This document shows positions 7,433 through 17,159 of a DNA stretch of 64,000 bases, piece after piece. The DNA comes from an uncultured Lachnospiraceae bacterium. Its GTDB lineage: Bacteria > Bacillota > Clostridia > Lachnospirales > Lachnospiraceae. Numbering within the stretch: the first letter of the stretch is position 1; each line of letters starts with the position of its first letter. Location of the stretch: positions 1 to 64,000 of the forward strand of contig CAJTPU010000006.1 in NCBI GenBank assembly GCA_910578335.1, read 5' to 3'. The translations under genes were made by a program, and so were the position numbers. Under the pieces are notes generated by a model. That model was given only the letters and a program-made list of their open reading frames with translations. It searched no databases and was not told the DNA's origin.

Positions 7433-9814
7433 ATGGAAAATAAGAGAATAAAACGGGTTGTGGCAGGGCTGTTGGCAGCCCTCATGGTGTTTTCGCTTAT
7501 AGCCTGCGGGAAGGAAGCCAATGAGGATGGTAAGAACGGGAACGGCGGTGGAGGCGGAACGCAAAACGCAGGCGGACAGACAGATGACGGCAGCTATGTC
7601 TATGCGCCAAAGTTTTACGATTTACCCTGTGATGCGTCAGCGGATACCGTGTGGTATAGCAGCGTTTCTTTTAAGGGAGACAGGCTGTACTATATTTGTT
7701 TTGCCTATCATTATGGCGAGGGGGAGAGTGTTGAGTGGTGTTACGTGGATACAGCCAATCCGGAGGCAGAGCCGGTGGTGGTGCTGGATTTGAAAAAGTA
7801 TCGGGAATGGGGCGAAACGACTTCAACCAATGTGGGATACGCGTCCATGTGTGAGGACGGCGGGACGGTTCTGCTGCTGCAGCAAAGTCCTGTCATTCCG
7901 ATGGATGCCACGGCAGAAGAACAGGCGCGTCTGACAAGGGCTGTTGTTTTCAGCTTAAAAAAGATTGCGGCGGATGGCACGGAGGTTTTTACCAAGGATA
8001 TTACGGAATATCTGCGCACGGATAAGGACGCCGATTACTTACACGAGATGTTTACAGACAAGGAAGGAAATATTTATATCAGCAATCAGACAAATTGTGT
8101 GTGGGTATTTGATAAAGAGGGAAACCATAAGACAGACATTGATTTGTCTAATGTACAAGGATATATAGCGGCTGTCAATATACTGCCGGACGGCAGACTG
8201 GGGGTACTGCACCAAAATAATAACACGCAGTTAGAGGCTTACGATGCGGCTACGGGAAAATTAGTCGAGAGTTATAACAATCTGCCTTTCAATTGCAATA
8301 ATGCGATTTTGGGAGAGGGACCGGGAGGCGGCATACTTTTAAGCGGCAATGGTTCCCTGTATGAATACAGCTTGGAGGAAAAGGAATACAGGGAGCTGCT
8401 AAAGTGGATGAACTGTAATATCAGTTCCGACAGCATACAACAGGTAAAGGCGATTGCGGATGGCAGGATTGCTGCTTTCAGTTCGGACTGGATAAAGGAT
8501 GAAAACAGTCTGATTGTGATGGAAAAGACGTCGGCGGACAAGGCGGAAGAGAAGAAAGTTTTGACGCTGGCATGTATGAGTGTCAGCTCCATACTGCAGA
8601 GCGCGGTAGTAGAGTTTAATAAGACGAGCAGCGAGTATAGAATTGAAATATGGAATTACGGGGAAGGAATCGATTATTCTTCGGAAAGTGCATATGAGGA
8701 TGCCAGAACGCTGTTTTACAACGAGATTCTGGCTGGGAATGTGCCGGATATGTTTCTGGCTGGGGATATCGACGTGCGGATATTTGCCGAGAAGGAATTG
8801 ATTGAAGACCTGTCTCCCTATCTGGACGGCAGTACGACGGTGGGGCGGGAAGATTTGTTTGAATCTGTTTTAAATGCCTATACCATGAACCAGACGCTCT
8901 GTGCCATACCGGTGTATTTTATGGTGCAGACGCTTGCGGGCAGGGCTTCCGAAGTGGGGACAGAGAGCGGATGGACGTTAGAAGAGATGATTGCCTATGC
9001 AAAAGCACATCCGGAAACGCAGATTATGCCGAGCGCAACGAAGGTAAGTGTTTTGAGCACCTGTCTTTTGTATGATTTTGGCTCATGGGTTGACAGGGAG
9101 GCAGGGGAATGCTTTTTTGACACAGAAGAATTTAAAGCAGTGCTGGAATTTGCAAACAGGTATCCGGCGCAGGCGGAAAGCGGGCTTCCCGGTGAGCGGC
9201 AGCAGATTATAGACCGTATGGCGTTGCTGTATCCTTTGGGATTGGAGAATGCGAGGTCATGGCAGTTTGCAGTTGCAATGTTTCATGAGCCGATAACGGC
9301 GATAGGCTATCCTTCCTCCCATGCAAACGGGGTGCGCGCTTATGGGTTTGATGCTGTCTGCATCAGCGCGGCGTCGGAGAATAAAGAGGCGGCGTGGTCT
9401 TTTATTGAAACCCTGTTGTCGGAAAAAGTACAGGAGGATGAGCGCAGATGGAGTTTTCCTGTCAGGGTATCTACTTTTGAAAAGGAACTGGCGGAGTTGA
9501 TGGAGCCGCAATATATGTATGATGAGAAGGGTGAAGTCCTGCTTGATGCAAACGGCAGACCGGTGGAACGTTCCAGCGCTGTTTATCGTTGGAGTGACGG
9601 CTATGAAGTAAGTGTATATGCCCTGACGCAGGAAGAGGCGGAGGGCATCAGGCATGTTATCAGCCAGATTGACGGTGTCTATGAATATGACGGAGGCATA
9701 ATGGACATTGTTCTGGAAGAGACAGCCCCTTATTTTGACGGACAGAAGAGTGTGGAGGAAGCGGCGGATATTATTCAGAGCCGTGTACAGCTCTACCTCC
9801 ATGAAGGCAGGTAG
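7433..9814 (+). CDS. Lipoprotein: propeller-like domain fused to extracellular solute-binding domain (paralog 2)
   Basis: 793 residues, the same two-part architecture as the preceding gene. Signal peptide with lipobox SLIAC, then a Gly/Asn-rich linker. Propeller-like blocks include VSFKGDRLYYICFAY, VWVFDKEGNHKTD and ILPDGRLGVLHQNN; the binding domain has VVEFNKTSSEYRIEIWNYGEG, EILAGNVPDMFLAGD, LIEDLSPYLDGS and GWTLEEMIAYAKAHP. The same C-terminal block ends in LYLHEGR. ATG 7433 is preceded by AGGAGGGC; a GTG at 7415 in frame has no ribosome binding site. Only 31 bp separate it from paralog 1, so the two are probably cotranscribed. A terminator at 9848-9885 follows. Confidence 0.85.
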   Translation: MENKRIKRVVAGLLAALMVFSLIACGKEANEDGKNGNGGGGGTQNAGGQTDDGSYVYAPKFYDLPCDASADTVWYSSVSFKGDRLYYICFAYHYGEGESVEWCYVDTANPEAEPVVVLDLKKYREWGETTSTNVGYASMCEDGGTVLLLQQSPVIPMDATAEEQARLTRAVVFSLKKIAADGTEVFTKDITEYLRTDKDADYLHEMFTDKEGNIYISNQTNCVWVFDKEGNHKTDIDLSNVQGYIAAVNILPDGRLGVLHQNNNTQLEAYDAATGKLVESYNNLPFNCNNAILGEGPGGGILLSGNGSLYEYSLEEKEYRELLKWMNCNISSDSIQQVKAIADGRIAAFSSDWIKDENSLIVMEKTSADKAEEKKVLTLACMSVSSILQSAVVEFNKTSSEYRIEIWNYGEGIDYSSESAYEDARTLFYNEILAGNVPDMFLAGDIDVRIFAEKELIEDLSPYLDGSTTVGREDLFESVLNAYTMNQTLCAIPVYFMVQTLAGRASEVGTESGWTLEEMIAYAKAHPETQIMPSATKVSVLSTCLLYDFGSWVDREAGECFFDTEEFKAVLEFANRYPAQAESGLPGERQQIIDRMALLYPLGLENARSWQFAVAMFHEPITAIGYPSSHANGVRAYGFDAVCISAASENKEAAWSFIETLLSEKVQEDERRWSFPVRVSTFEKELAELMEPQYMYDEKGEVLLDANGRPVERSSAVYRWSDGYEVSVYALTQEEAEGIRHVISQIDGVYEYDGGIMDIVLEETAPYFDGQKSVEEAADIIQSRVQLYLHEGR

Positions 9815-9847
9815 CGGGAGAGGAACACACAAAAAAAGGTGGTGGAA

Positions 9848-9885
9848 AAAACAGGCAGCGGCGCAGTGTGCGGGCTGCCTGTTTT
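9848..9885 (+). terminator. Terminator after solute-binding paralog 2
   Basis: AAAACAGGCAGC (9848-9859) pairs perfectly with GCTGCCTGTTTT (9874-9885): a 12-bp stem with a 14-base loop and T-rich 3' arm. It separates paralogs 1-2 from the new promoter at 9928-9956. Confidence 0.65.
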
Positions 9886-9919
9886 GCATGGACGGATGTT
9901 GTAAGAAAAATGTCAGAAA

Positions 9920-9956
9920 CTCTTAAGGTGACGGAGGTACTCCTGAAAGGTATAAT
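9920..9956 (+). promoter_or_regulatory. Promoter of solute-binding paralog 3, conserved core
   Basis: TCTTAAGGTGACGG at 9921-9934 contains a -35-like GTGACG (9928-9933); a 17-base spacer leads to a perfect TATAAT at 9951-9956. The same 14-base upstream block with the same spacing is found before paralog 5 (14658-14693), while the spacers differ. The conserved TCTTAAG beyond the -35 suggests a regulator site. Confidence 0.75.
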
Positions 9957-9998
9957 GAAACTAAGAAAAATAAAGCATCCGGGTGGGAGGAAGACGAA

Positions 9999-12419
9999 AT
10001 GAAAAACCAATTATTAAGACGGATAACCGCGATTTTGCTTGCAGGAATCATGGCGTTTTTGTGTGCGGCGTGCGGCAAGGATACGGAAACCGGCGGCAGT
10101 GAAAATAGCGGCAGCAGCGGCGGCAATAACGGCGGTGGCGGGGATAACGGCGGCTCGCAGAATGCAGGCTGGCAAGAAGACGACGGCGATTATGTCTATA
10201 TCCCTCATTTTTATGATTTGCCTGCGGATTTGGAAGCAAATTATGTGTTGTACGGCAATGCCGCATTTGTCGGGGAGAGGATGTATTATACCTATACGAT
10301 TCACAAAGACGGCAGTGCCAGCAGCAAGTGGTGCTATGTCGATACAGCAGGTCCGGAAAAGGAACCGGTAGTGGTGCTGGATTTGACGCAGTATGAAGTT
10401 TGGGGAGAGGATTTCTTAACCAGCGTAGTGAAGGCGGCTGCATGTGGGGATGGCGCCACTCTGCTGCTTTTGCAGACGACGCCTCTTATCCCGGAAGATG
10501 CGACGGACGAGGAGTATGCCCGCCAGCAGCGGGAGACTACCTATCACATCAAAAAGTTTGGTACGGATGGTGCGGAGCTTTTCGACGCGGATGTTACGGA
10601 GTACCTGCAAATGGCAAGCATGGACAGCATATATGCTTTGTCCGATATGCAGATGTTTGCAGATAAAGAGGGCGCCATTTATATCAGTGACAAGGCGAGC
10701 TATGTATGGGTGTTTGATAAGGAAGGAAACCATACGGCGGATATCGGCTTGTCCGGAATACAGGGATACGTGGCGGCTGTGAATATACTGCCCGACGGCA
10801 GAATCGGGGTGCTGCATCAGGGCAGCGGGGTACAGCTTTCTGTGCTGGATATCAAAACGGGACAGCTTTCCGAAACCTATAGCAATCTGCCCACCGGCTG
10901 CTACAATTCCAATCTGGGACAGGGACCAAGTGGCGGCATTCTCTTAAGCGACAATGGCAGCTTATACGAATACAGCATGGAGGCAAAGGAATACCGCAAG
11001 CTTTTAAAGTGGCTGGACGCGGATATCAGCGCTGACAATATCAAGCAGGTGGTATCGCTTGCGGACGGCAGGATTTGTGTTTACAGCTCCGACTGGGATG
11101 CAGGTACAAACAGCTTGATTATACTGGAAAGGGTATTGGCTGAAGAAGCAGCGGAGGAGGAAGTTCTGACGCTTGGCTGCATGAACGTCAGTGCGAATCT
11201 GCAGGCAGCGGTGGTGGAATTCAACAAGACGAGCGATAAATACAAAATTGAGATAAAAAGCTATGGAGAATCCGTGGATACTTCTTCGGACGAAGCGTAT
11301 GAAGCTGCAAAAACACTGTTTTACAGCGATATCATAACGGGCAACGCTCCCGATATGTTTGTGGCTAAGGATATTAATCTGAAGCTGTTTGCGGGAAAGG
11401 GACTGATTGCAGATTTGTCACCTTATCTGGATGGCAGTACGGTGGTGGGGCGAAAAGATTTGTATGAGACCGTTTTAAACGCATATACCGTGGACGGTAC
11501 ACTCTGTGCCATACCGACAAGCTTTGCGATACAGACGCTTGTGGGCAGAACCTCCGAGGTGGGGGAGGAGCCGGGCTGGACGCTTGCCGAGATGATTGCC
11601 TTTGCAGAGGCGCATCCGGAAACGCCGATTCTTCCCTATGCGATAAAGCAGAATGTGCTGGGGAGCTGTATGATGTTTGATTTTACATCGTGGGTTGACT
11701 GGGAGACAGGAGAATGCAGCTTTGACACGCCGGAATTTAAGGCATTGATGGAATTTGCAAACCGGTATCCGGAAAACGCGGACGAGAGTCTTCCCATGGG
11801 GGAGATACAGATTATGGAGCATATGGCACTGCTGCATCCCTTCGGGTTAAACGACCCGCAGTCCTGGCAGTTAGAGACGCAGCTGTTTGGTGAGCCCGTG
11901 ACGGCAATCGGATACCCTTCTGCCGAATCAAACGGCGTGCTTGCCTTTGGAAACGATGCCGTCTGTATCAGCGAGACCTGCCGGAACAAAGAGGCGGCGT
12001 GGTCCTTTATCGAAAGTCTGCTGACCGAAGAGGCGCAGAGCAGTGACAAGCTGTGGAGTATTCCCATCAGGATATCCGTCTTTGAAAAGGACTTGGAGGA
12101 GGCGATGGAGCCGGTTTATATGTATAACGCAAAGGGTGAAGTCCTGCTTGATGCAGACGGCAATCCGTTGCAGCGTGCCCATAATACTTATGTGTGGGGC
12201 GATGAACTTGAAATCAAATTATATGCCATAACGCAGGAGGAGGCAGATGGCATTCGCTTTGTCATCAGCCAGATTGACGGTCTCTATGAGTATGATGCCA
12301 ATCTGATGAATATTGTTTTGGAAGAAATAGCGCCTTATTTTGCCGGACAGAAGAGTGCGGACGAGGTTGCCGGTATTATCCAGAGCCGTGTGCAGCTCTA
12401 TGTCAATGAGAGCAGGTAG
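9999..12419 (+). CDS. Lipoprotein: propeller-like domain fused to extracellular solute-binding domain (paralog 3)
   Basis: 806 residues. Lipobox LCAAC after a short hydrophobic segment, then a Gly/Ser/Asn linker (residues about 30-55). The propeller-like part has AAFVGERMYYTYTIH, VWVFDKEGNHTADIGLSGIQGYVAAVNILPDG-type blocks and SGGILLSDNGSLYEYS. The binding domain has VVEFNKTSDKYKIEIKSYGES, DIITGNAPDMFVAKD, LIADLSPYLDGS, GWTLAEMIAFAEAHP and EAAWSFIESLL. The C-terminus YFAGQKSADEVAGIIQSRVQLYVNESR-like block matches the paralogs. ATG 9999 has GGGAGGAAG upstream. It has its own promoter and runs, with a 29-bp gap, into paralog 4. Confidence 0.86.
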   Translation: MKNQLLRRITAILLAGIMAFLCAACGKDTETGGSENSGSSGGNNGGGGDNGGSQNAGWQEDDGDYVYIPHFYDLPADLEANYVLYGNAAFVGERMYYTYTIHKDGSASSKWCYVDTAGPEKEPVVVLDLTQYEVWGEDFLTSVVKAAACGDGATLLLLQTTPLIPEDATDEEYARQQRETTYHIKKFGTDGAELFDADVTEYLQMASMDSIYALSDMQMFADKEGAIYISDKASYVWVFDKEGNHTADIGLSGIQGYVAAVNILPDGRIGVLHQGSGVQLSVLDIKTGQLSETYSNLPTGCYNSNLGQGPSGGILLSDNGSLYEYSMEAKEYRKLLKWLDADISADNIKQVVSLADGRICVYSSDWDAGTNSLIILERVLAEEAAEEEVLTLGCMNVSANLQAAVVEFNKTSDKYKIEIKSYGESVDTSSDEAYEAAKTLFYSDIITGNAPDMFVAKDINLKLFAGKGLIADLSPYLDGSTVVGRKDLYETVLNAYTVDGTLCAIPTSFAIQTLVGRTSEVGEEPGWTLAEMIAFAEAHPETPILPYAIKQNVLGSCMMFDFTSWVDWETGECSFDTPEFKALMEFANRYPENADESLPMGEIQIMEHMALLHPFGLNDPQSWQLETQLFGEPVTAIGYPSAESNGVLAFGNDAVCISETCRNKEAAWSFIESLLTEEAQSSDKLWSIPIRISVFEKDLEEAMEPVYMYNAKGEVLLDADGNPLQRAHNTYVWGDELEIKLYAITQEEADGIRFVISQIDGLYEYDANLMNIVLEEIAPYFAGQKSADEVAGIIQSRVQLYVNESR

Positions 12420-12448
12420 GCAATTTGGAAAAAAGGAGGAAAAAGAGG

Positions 12449-14497
12449 ATGGAAAATAAATTTTTAAGAAGGCTTGCAGCAGTGTTTCTTACAGGTATCA
12501 TGGTACTGGGGCTTACCGCCTGCGGCGGGGAAAAAGGCGGCAGGGAAGAGGATGCTTCTGACAGTCAGAATACAGGGCAGGAAGACACAGGGGGCAGTCA
12601 GGCGGTGCAGAACGGAAATGACTCGCCGATTGTAATCGGCGGCATTGACGCGGACGGGCTTTATGATATAAGCGTGGCGGAACAAACCGTAGCTTCCCCC
12701 TTACAGGAGGGAGAGTCTTTCCTTGGCGCGCAGTATTATAACGGGGAGAGAATTTGGTTTCTTGGAAATGAGGAGGGCAGCGTTTTCTGCTACCATGAGG
12801 ACACGGAGGAGCGGGAGCTTCTTTTGGAAGAGGTGTCGGCGCTTTACCGCACAGGGTATACCTGGTACAGGGATGCAGATTATTTTTACACCTACAGCCG
12901 AAACGTGCTGGCTGTGCTGCGGACAGACGGGGAAGAGGCGTACACGCTGCGTCTGGACGGAAGAATCATCGACGTCAGCATGACGAAAGAAGGCGGTATG
13001 GTGTTGGCTGCGGAGGACAGCACCGGATTTGGAATTGTGCTGCAGGCATTTGACAGAGAAAACGGGACGCTGTCTAACGGGTATCCGTTGTCCGACTGCG
13101 GCGGATTGGCAGAGGGTGCCGCGAAGGGGGTATTAATCAAAAATTCTGAAGGCTTGTATGATTTTGATATGGCAAGCGGAGAAAAAACATGGTATGTGAA
13201 GTGGAACGGCACTTCTTACAATCCCTATGGGAGCGGCAGGTTATTTTATGCATTCCGGATAACGCAGGAGGGAGTGGTAGAGCAGCTTGAAGGGCAGGAG
13301 GGAACCTTCTATGCGGCGGACCTGACAAAGATAAGTCCGGAGGAAATGGGAAAAATACCGTTGGTGTTTCGTGTAGGCTTTGCCAATACGGGTCTAAAGC
13401 TGCTGGTGGCAAGGTTTAATCAGGAGAATCAGGAATATCATGTGTTTATACAGGACGGCTTTACACAGGATGGCTTTGTGGAGCGCAACGATATGGAGAT
13501 TGCAACGGGAAAAGGACCGGATTTGTTTTCGGAGGATGCCGTATCGGATATCTATTCTCTTGCGGCAAAAGGCGCGCTGGAAAATCTGGAGCCTTATTTA
13601 GAGCAGGATGGCATTGACAGGGAAGATTATGTTTTGGCAGCGTTTCAGAGTCTGGGCAGAGAAGATGGCATCTACTATGCAGGCTATGAAACGGAGGTCT
13701 CCACTATGTATATCAGGGAGGAACTGGCGGGCAGTACTTTGGAGGCTCTTCTGCAATCCATGGAGGACTATGAAGGACAGGCGGTTTTCAATTCCGATTA
13801 TAATTATACGCCGAATAAGCTTTTGGGATATTTTTTCCAGATGTCGGATGATTTTTACGGTATGGTGAATTGGGAAGAAAAAACCTGCGATTTCAGCGGA
13901 GAGCTGTGGGAACGGATACTGCAGACGGTGAACCGGTACGGTGTGACAGACAGCAACTGGCAGTGGGAAGAGATTGCCATGCGGGTAAGCTGCGGCAGGC
14001 TGCATATGTTTGCAGCGGACGATGCAGCCGCCATGCAGGAGGGTATGGTGATGGCGGGCTTTCCGACGGAAAGTGGGATGGCAAACCCGCTGTATCTGTA
14101 CGGCATTTCCATCAATGCGGCATCCGCGCACAAGGAAGGGGCGTGGCAGTTTATCCGGTTTGTGCTGGAAGAAGAAAACCAGAAGCTGGTGGAACAGGAT
14201 TTCCGTCTGCCGGTTCATGAAAAGACGCTGCAGGAGTATGTAGAAAGAGAAGCCGCTGAGCCGAACGGATTTATGGCTTCTGCCTCCCCCGCGGAGGAAG
14301 TCTACGTGTCAGAAGACCAGTTGGAGAGATTTTGGGAATGCCTCGATAAGGGAGAACTTGTGCCCCGCAGGACAGAGGCAGTTCTTGCCATTATCAGAGA
14401 AGAGGCGGCACTTTACTTTACGGGGGACAAAACGATAGAAGAAGTCAGCGATGTGATAGAAAACAGGGTTAGGCTTTATCTTGCGGAGCAGGATTAG
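12449..14497 (+). CDS. Divergent, shorter solute-binding lipoprotein (paralog 4)
   Basis: 682 residues, the most divergent and shortest of the series. Lipobox GLTAC, Gly/Asp/Gln linker, then a reduced propeller-like region (YNGERIWFLGNEEGSVFCYHEDTEE, VLAVLRTDGEEAYTLRLDGR) about 100 residues shorter than in its neighbours. The binding domain keeps LVARFNQENQEYHVFIQDG, MEIATGKGPDLFSEDA, LENLEPYLEQDGIDR and GAWQFIRFVLEEENQ, and the C-terminus YFTGDKTIEEVSDVIENRVRLYLAEQD-like block. A TTG at 12425 is in frame, but AAGGAGG sits right after it and fits ATG 12449. Probably a different ligand specificity. It shares the transcript of paralog 3 and ends before the terminator at 14518-14562. Confidence 0.83.
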   Translation: MENKFLRRLAAVFLTGIMVLGLTACGGEKGGREEDASDSQNTGQEDTGGSQAVQNGNDSPIVIGGIDADGLYDISVAEQTVASPLQEGESFLGAQYYNGERIWFLGNEEGSVFCYHEDTEERELLLEEVSALYRTGYTWYRDADYFYTYSRNVLAVLRTDGEEAYTLRLDGRIIDVSMTKEGGMVLAAEDSTGFGIVLQAFDRENGTLSNGYPLSDCGGLAEGAAKGVLIKNSEGLYDFDMASGEKTWYVKWNGTSYNPYGSGRLFYAFRITQEGVVEQLEGQEGTFYAADLTKISPEEMGKIPLVFRVGFANTGLKLLVARFNQENQEYHVFIQDGFTQDGFVERNDMEIATGKGPDLFSEDAVSDIYSLAAKGALENLEPYLEQDGIDREDYVLAAFQSLGREDGIYYAGYETEVSTMYIREELAGSTLEALLQSMEDYEGQAVFNSDYNYTPNKLLGYFFQMSDDFYGMVNWEEKTCDFSGELWERILQTVNRYGVTDSNWQWEEIAMRVSCGRLHMFAADDAAAMQEGMVMAGFPTESGMANPLYLYGISINAASAHKEGAWQFIRFVLEEENQKLVEQDFRLPVHEKTLQEYVEREAAEPNGFMASASPAEEVYVSEDQLERFWECLDKGELVPRRTEAVLAIIREEAALYFTGDKTIEEVSDVIENRVRLYLAEQD

Positions 14498-14517
14498 CAG
14501 CGGGTCTTTGGGAGAGG

Positions 14518-14562
14518 CTGCCTCTTTTGGAAAGGAAAATACCGAAAGAGGCAGTCGTTTTG
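14518..14562 (+). terminator. Terminator after solute-binding paralog 4
   Basis: CTGCCTCTTT (14518-14527) pairs with AAAGAGGCAG (14545-14554), followed by TCGTTTTGTCTT. A 10-bp stem with a T-rich tail. Confidence 0.65.
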
Positions 14563-14657
14563 TCTTACGGATTATTTGTATTTCTATTGAATTTTAATAC
14601 GATAAATGGTATTCTCTGTATGATACATTCCGCAATAAAAAGAATATCTTCATAAAT

Positions 14658-14693
14658 TCTTAAGGTGACGGCACAACATATATGGTCTATAAT
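14658..14693 (+). promoter_or_regulatory. Promoter of solute-binding paralog 5, conserved core
   Basis: TTCTTAAGGTGACGG with a -35-like GTGACG at 14665-14670, a 17-base spacer and a perfect TATAAT at 14688-14693. This is the twin of the element at 9920-9956. Transcription would start near 14700, downstream of the in-frame ATG at 14682, which rules that ATG out as the start of paralog 5. Confidence 0.75.
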
Positions 14694-14765
14694 AAGGAAT
14701 GGAAAAGAGTTTCCTACAATATCATGTATGCAGATAAGAGAAATTGTGCATGGACAGGAGCGGAT

Positions 14766-17159
14766 ATGACGATAAAACATAAATGGATAAAGAGAATACT
14801 TGCGGGAGCGCTTGCAGGGATGCTTTCCTTTTCTCTGGCGGCGTGCGGCGGAAAAGCCTCCGATGACAGCAATGGCGGTACACAAAATGCAGGGAACGGC
14901 AGCCAGCCGCAGGGCGGGCAGACGGAGGGCTATGTGTGGGTGCCCAGATACTATGAGCTGCCGAAGGATGCAGAAGACGTCTGGTACGGTGATTTCTCCT
15001 TTGTGGGAAACAGCGTCTATTACAGGGCGGATTTCTATGGGGAAGCATCCCACAGCAGCCTGATGAAGCTTGACTTAAATGCTGCGTCGGCAAAGCCGGT
15101 GGAGGTGTTTAACTTTAGCGGGATTGAAGGAACGGAGGAAGCCGCGGAAAGCGGGATGCAAAATCGCGTAAGCTGTGTGACGGCATGTGAGGACGGCAGC
15201 ATTTTACTGGTGTTAAGAAGCTCTCCCGTTATGTCGGAGAATGCGACGGAGGCTGACTGGGAGCGGCGGGAGAGAGAAACGGTATACCATGTGAAGAAGC
15301 TTGCGGCGGACGGACAGGAGAGCTTTGACGTGGATATAACGGAATTCCTGTTTATGGCGCAGGAGCAGCCATATCCGCAGGATATCGTGGCGGACAAAGA
15401 AGGTAATTTTTTTATTCACAATGGCAGCAGTTATGTATGGGCATTCGATAAGGATGGAAATCATACGGCGTCCGTGCCTGTCGCACAGAGCGGACAGTGG
15501 GGGTATATTCAGGCGCTGGGAATTCTGCCGGATGGCAGGGCAGCAATGCTGCAGAGCGGCTCGGGAGATATGTCCCTGATGGTATACAATGCCGATGCAA
15601 AGCAGTTTTCGGATGTTTACGATAATCTGCCCGACTGTTACAATTCCGATATCTCCGCAGGGCCTAACGGCGGCGTTCTGCTAAAGGGCGACGGCAAGCT
15701 GTATGAGTATGATTTGGAGAAAAAGGAATATACGGAGCTGCTTAGCTGGCTGAGCTGCGATATCAATCCGGATTATGTGCAGGCTTATGCGGCTCTGTCA
15801 GACGGCAGAATCGGCGCTTATACTTCGGACTGGGATACGGGAGAAAGCAATCTGGTTCTCATGACGTATACGCCCGCTGCCGAGGTAGTGCAGAAGGAGA
15901 CTATCACGCTGGGCTGCATGAGCCTTAACCAGTCATTGCAGTCGGCGATTGTAAACTTTAACAAGTCAAGTGATAAGTACAGGATTGAGGTAAAGGAATA
16001 TGCGGCTTCTGTTGACTGGTCGGTGGAAAATGCGTATCAGGATGCACGGACGCAGTTCTTTAACGATATTCTGACAGGCAATGCGCCCGATATGTTTGCG
16101 GCGTCCGACGTTGATTTGAAGTTGTTTGCCCAGAAGGGGCTGATAGAGGATTTGACGCCGTATCTGGAGAACAGTGCGGTAGTAAAGCGCGCGGATTTGT
16201 TTGAGTCCGTGTTGAATGCCTATACCATCAGCGGCACGCTTACCACGGTGCCGGTGAGCTTTCAGGTGTCAACTCTGGTAGGCAGGGTATCCGAGCTGGG
16301 AGAAGAGCCCGGATGGACGATGGCGGAGATGATTGACTATGCGGACCGGTATCCGGATGCAGAGATTTTTCCTCATGCGACCAAGGACGGTGTGTTAAGC
16401 GACTGCCTGATGTTTGATTTTGATACCTGGGTGAACTGGGAGACCGGAGAGTGTTTCTTTGATACGCAGGAATTTAAAGATGTGCTGGAATTTGCCAACA
16501 GGTTCCCAGAGGAGGCGAACTATGAAGGTCCTTCAGAGCCGATATTGCTGATGAATCATAAGGCGCTTTTGTCGGAGGCTTCTTTTTCAGACCCGCAGCA
16601 GTGGCAGGTGCTGACAAGAATGTTTGACGAGCCGGTGACGGCAATCGGATTTCCTTCCTCCAATTCCAACGGCGTGCTGACAATGGGACAGGATGGCATC
16701 TGCATCAGCGCTTCCTCTCAGAATAAGGAAGCTGTCTGGGCGTTTATAGAATCCATGCTGACGGAGGAAGCGCAGACGGCAGACAGATTTATGTGGGGAT
16801 ATCCCATACGGGTATCTGCTTACAACAGCAAAATGGAAGAGGCAATGAAGGCGGACTACCGGCTGGATGAAAACGGGGAGCCCGTATTGGACGAAAACGG
16901 AGAGCCGATAGAGCTGTCACATAGCAGCTATGGCTGGGGGAATGACTTCGAGATAGATATTTATTCGGTAACACAGCAGGAAGCGGATTCTATTTTGAAG
17001 CTTATCGGTCAGGTGGACGGAATATATTATTACAATGAGAACCTGATGAGTATTATCTCGGAGGAGACCGCGCCTTATTTTGCAGGGCAGAAGAGCGTGG
17101 ATGAGGTGGTGGACATTATCCAGAGCCGCGCGCGGATATATATTAACGAAAGCAGATAA
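14766..17159 (+). CDS. Lipoprotein: propeller-like domain fused to extracellular solute-binding domain (paralog 5)
   Basis: 797 residues. Lipobox SLAAC after MTIKHKWIKRILAGALAG, then a short linker. Propeller-like blocks: FSFVGNSVYYRADFYG, YVWAFDKDGNHTAS, ILPDGRAAMLQSGSG, GGVLLKGDGKLYEYD. Binding domain: IVNFNKSSDKYRIEVKEYAAS, DILTGNAPDMFAASD, LIEDLTPYLENS, GWTMAEMIDYADRYP, EAVWAFIESMLTEEAQ, and the shared C-terminal YFAGQKSVDEVVDIIQSR block. ATG 14766 has AGGAGCGGAT upstream; the longer frame from 14682 starts inside the promoter. The stop codon touches the ATG of the first permease, so this is the paralog most directly coupled to the transporter and probably its main binding protein. Confidence 0.87.
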   Translation: MTIKHKWIKRILAGALAGMLSFSLAACGGKASDDSNGGTQNAGNGSQPQGGQTEGYVWVPRYYELPKDAEDVWYGDFSFVGNSVYYRADFYGEASHSSLMKLDLNAASAKPVEVFNFSGIEGTEEAAESGMQNRVSCVTACEDGSILLVLRSSPVMSENATEADWERRERETVYHVKKLAADGQESFDVDITEFLFMAQEQPYPQDIVADKEGNFFIHNGSSYVWAFDKDGNHTASVPVAQSGQWGYIQALGILPDGRAAMLQSGSGDMSLMVYNADAKQFSDVYDNLPDCYNSDISAGPNGGVLLKGDGKLYEYDLEKKEYTELLSWLSCDINPDYVQAYAALSDGRIGAYTSDWDTGESNLVLMTYTPAAEVVQKETITLGCMSLNQSLQSAIVNFNKSSDKYRIEVKEYAASVDWSVENAYQDARTQFFNDILTGNAPDMFAASDVDLKLFAQKGLIEDLTPYLENSAVVKRADLFESVLNAYTISGTLTTVPVSFQVSTLVGRVSELGEEPGWTMAEMIDYADRYPDAEIFPHATKDGVLSDCLMFDFDTWVNWETGECFFDTQEFKDVLEFANRFPEEANYEGPSEPILLMNHKALLSEASFSDPQQWQVLTRMFDEPVTAIGFPSSNSNGVLTMGQDGICISASSQNKEAVWAFIESMLTEEAQTADRFMWGYPIRVSAYNSKMEEAMKADYRLDENGEPVLDENGEPIELSHSSYGWGNDFEIDIYSVTQQEADSILKLIGQVDGIYYYNENLMSIISEETAPYFAGQKSVDEVVDIIQSRARIYINESR

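Noticed and set aside
14682..14765. Upstream ATG 14682 for solute-binding paralog 5
   Set aside because: It lies between the -35 and -10 of the promoter, upstream of the probable transcript start; ATG 14766 gives a proper lipoprotein signal.
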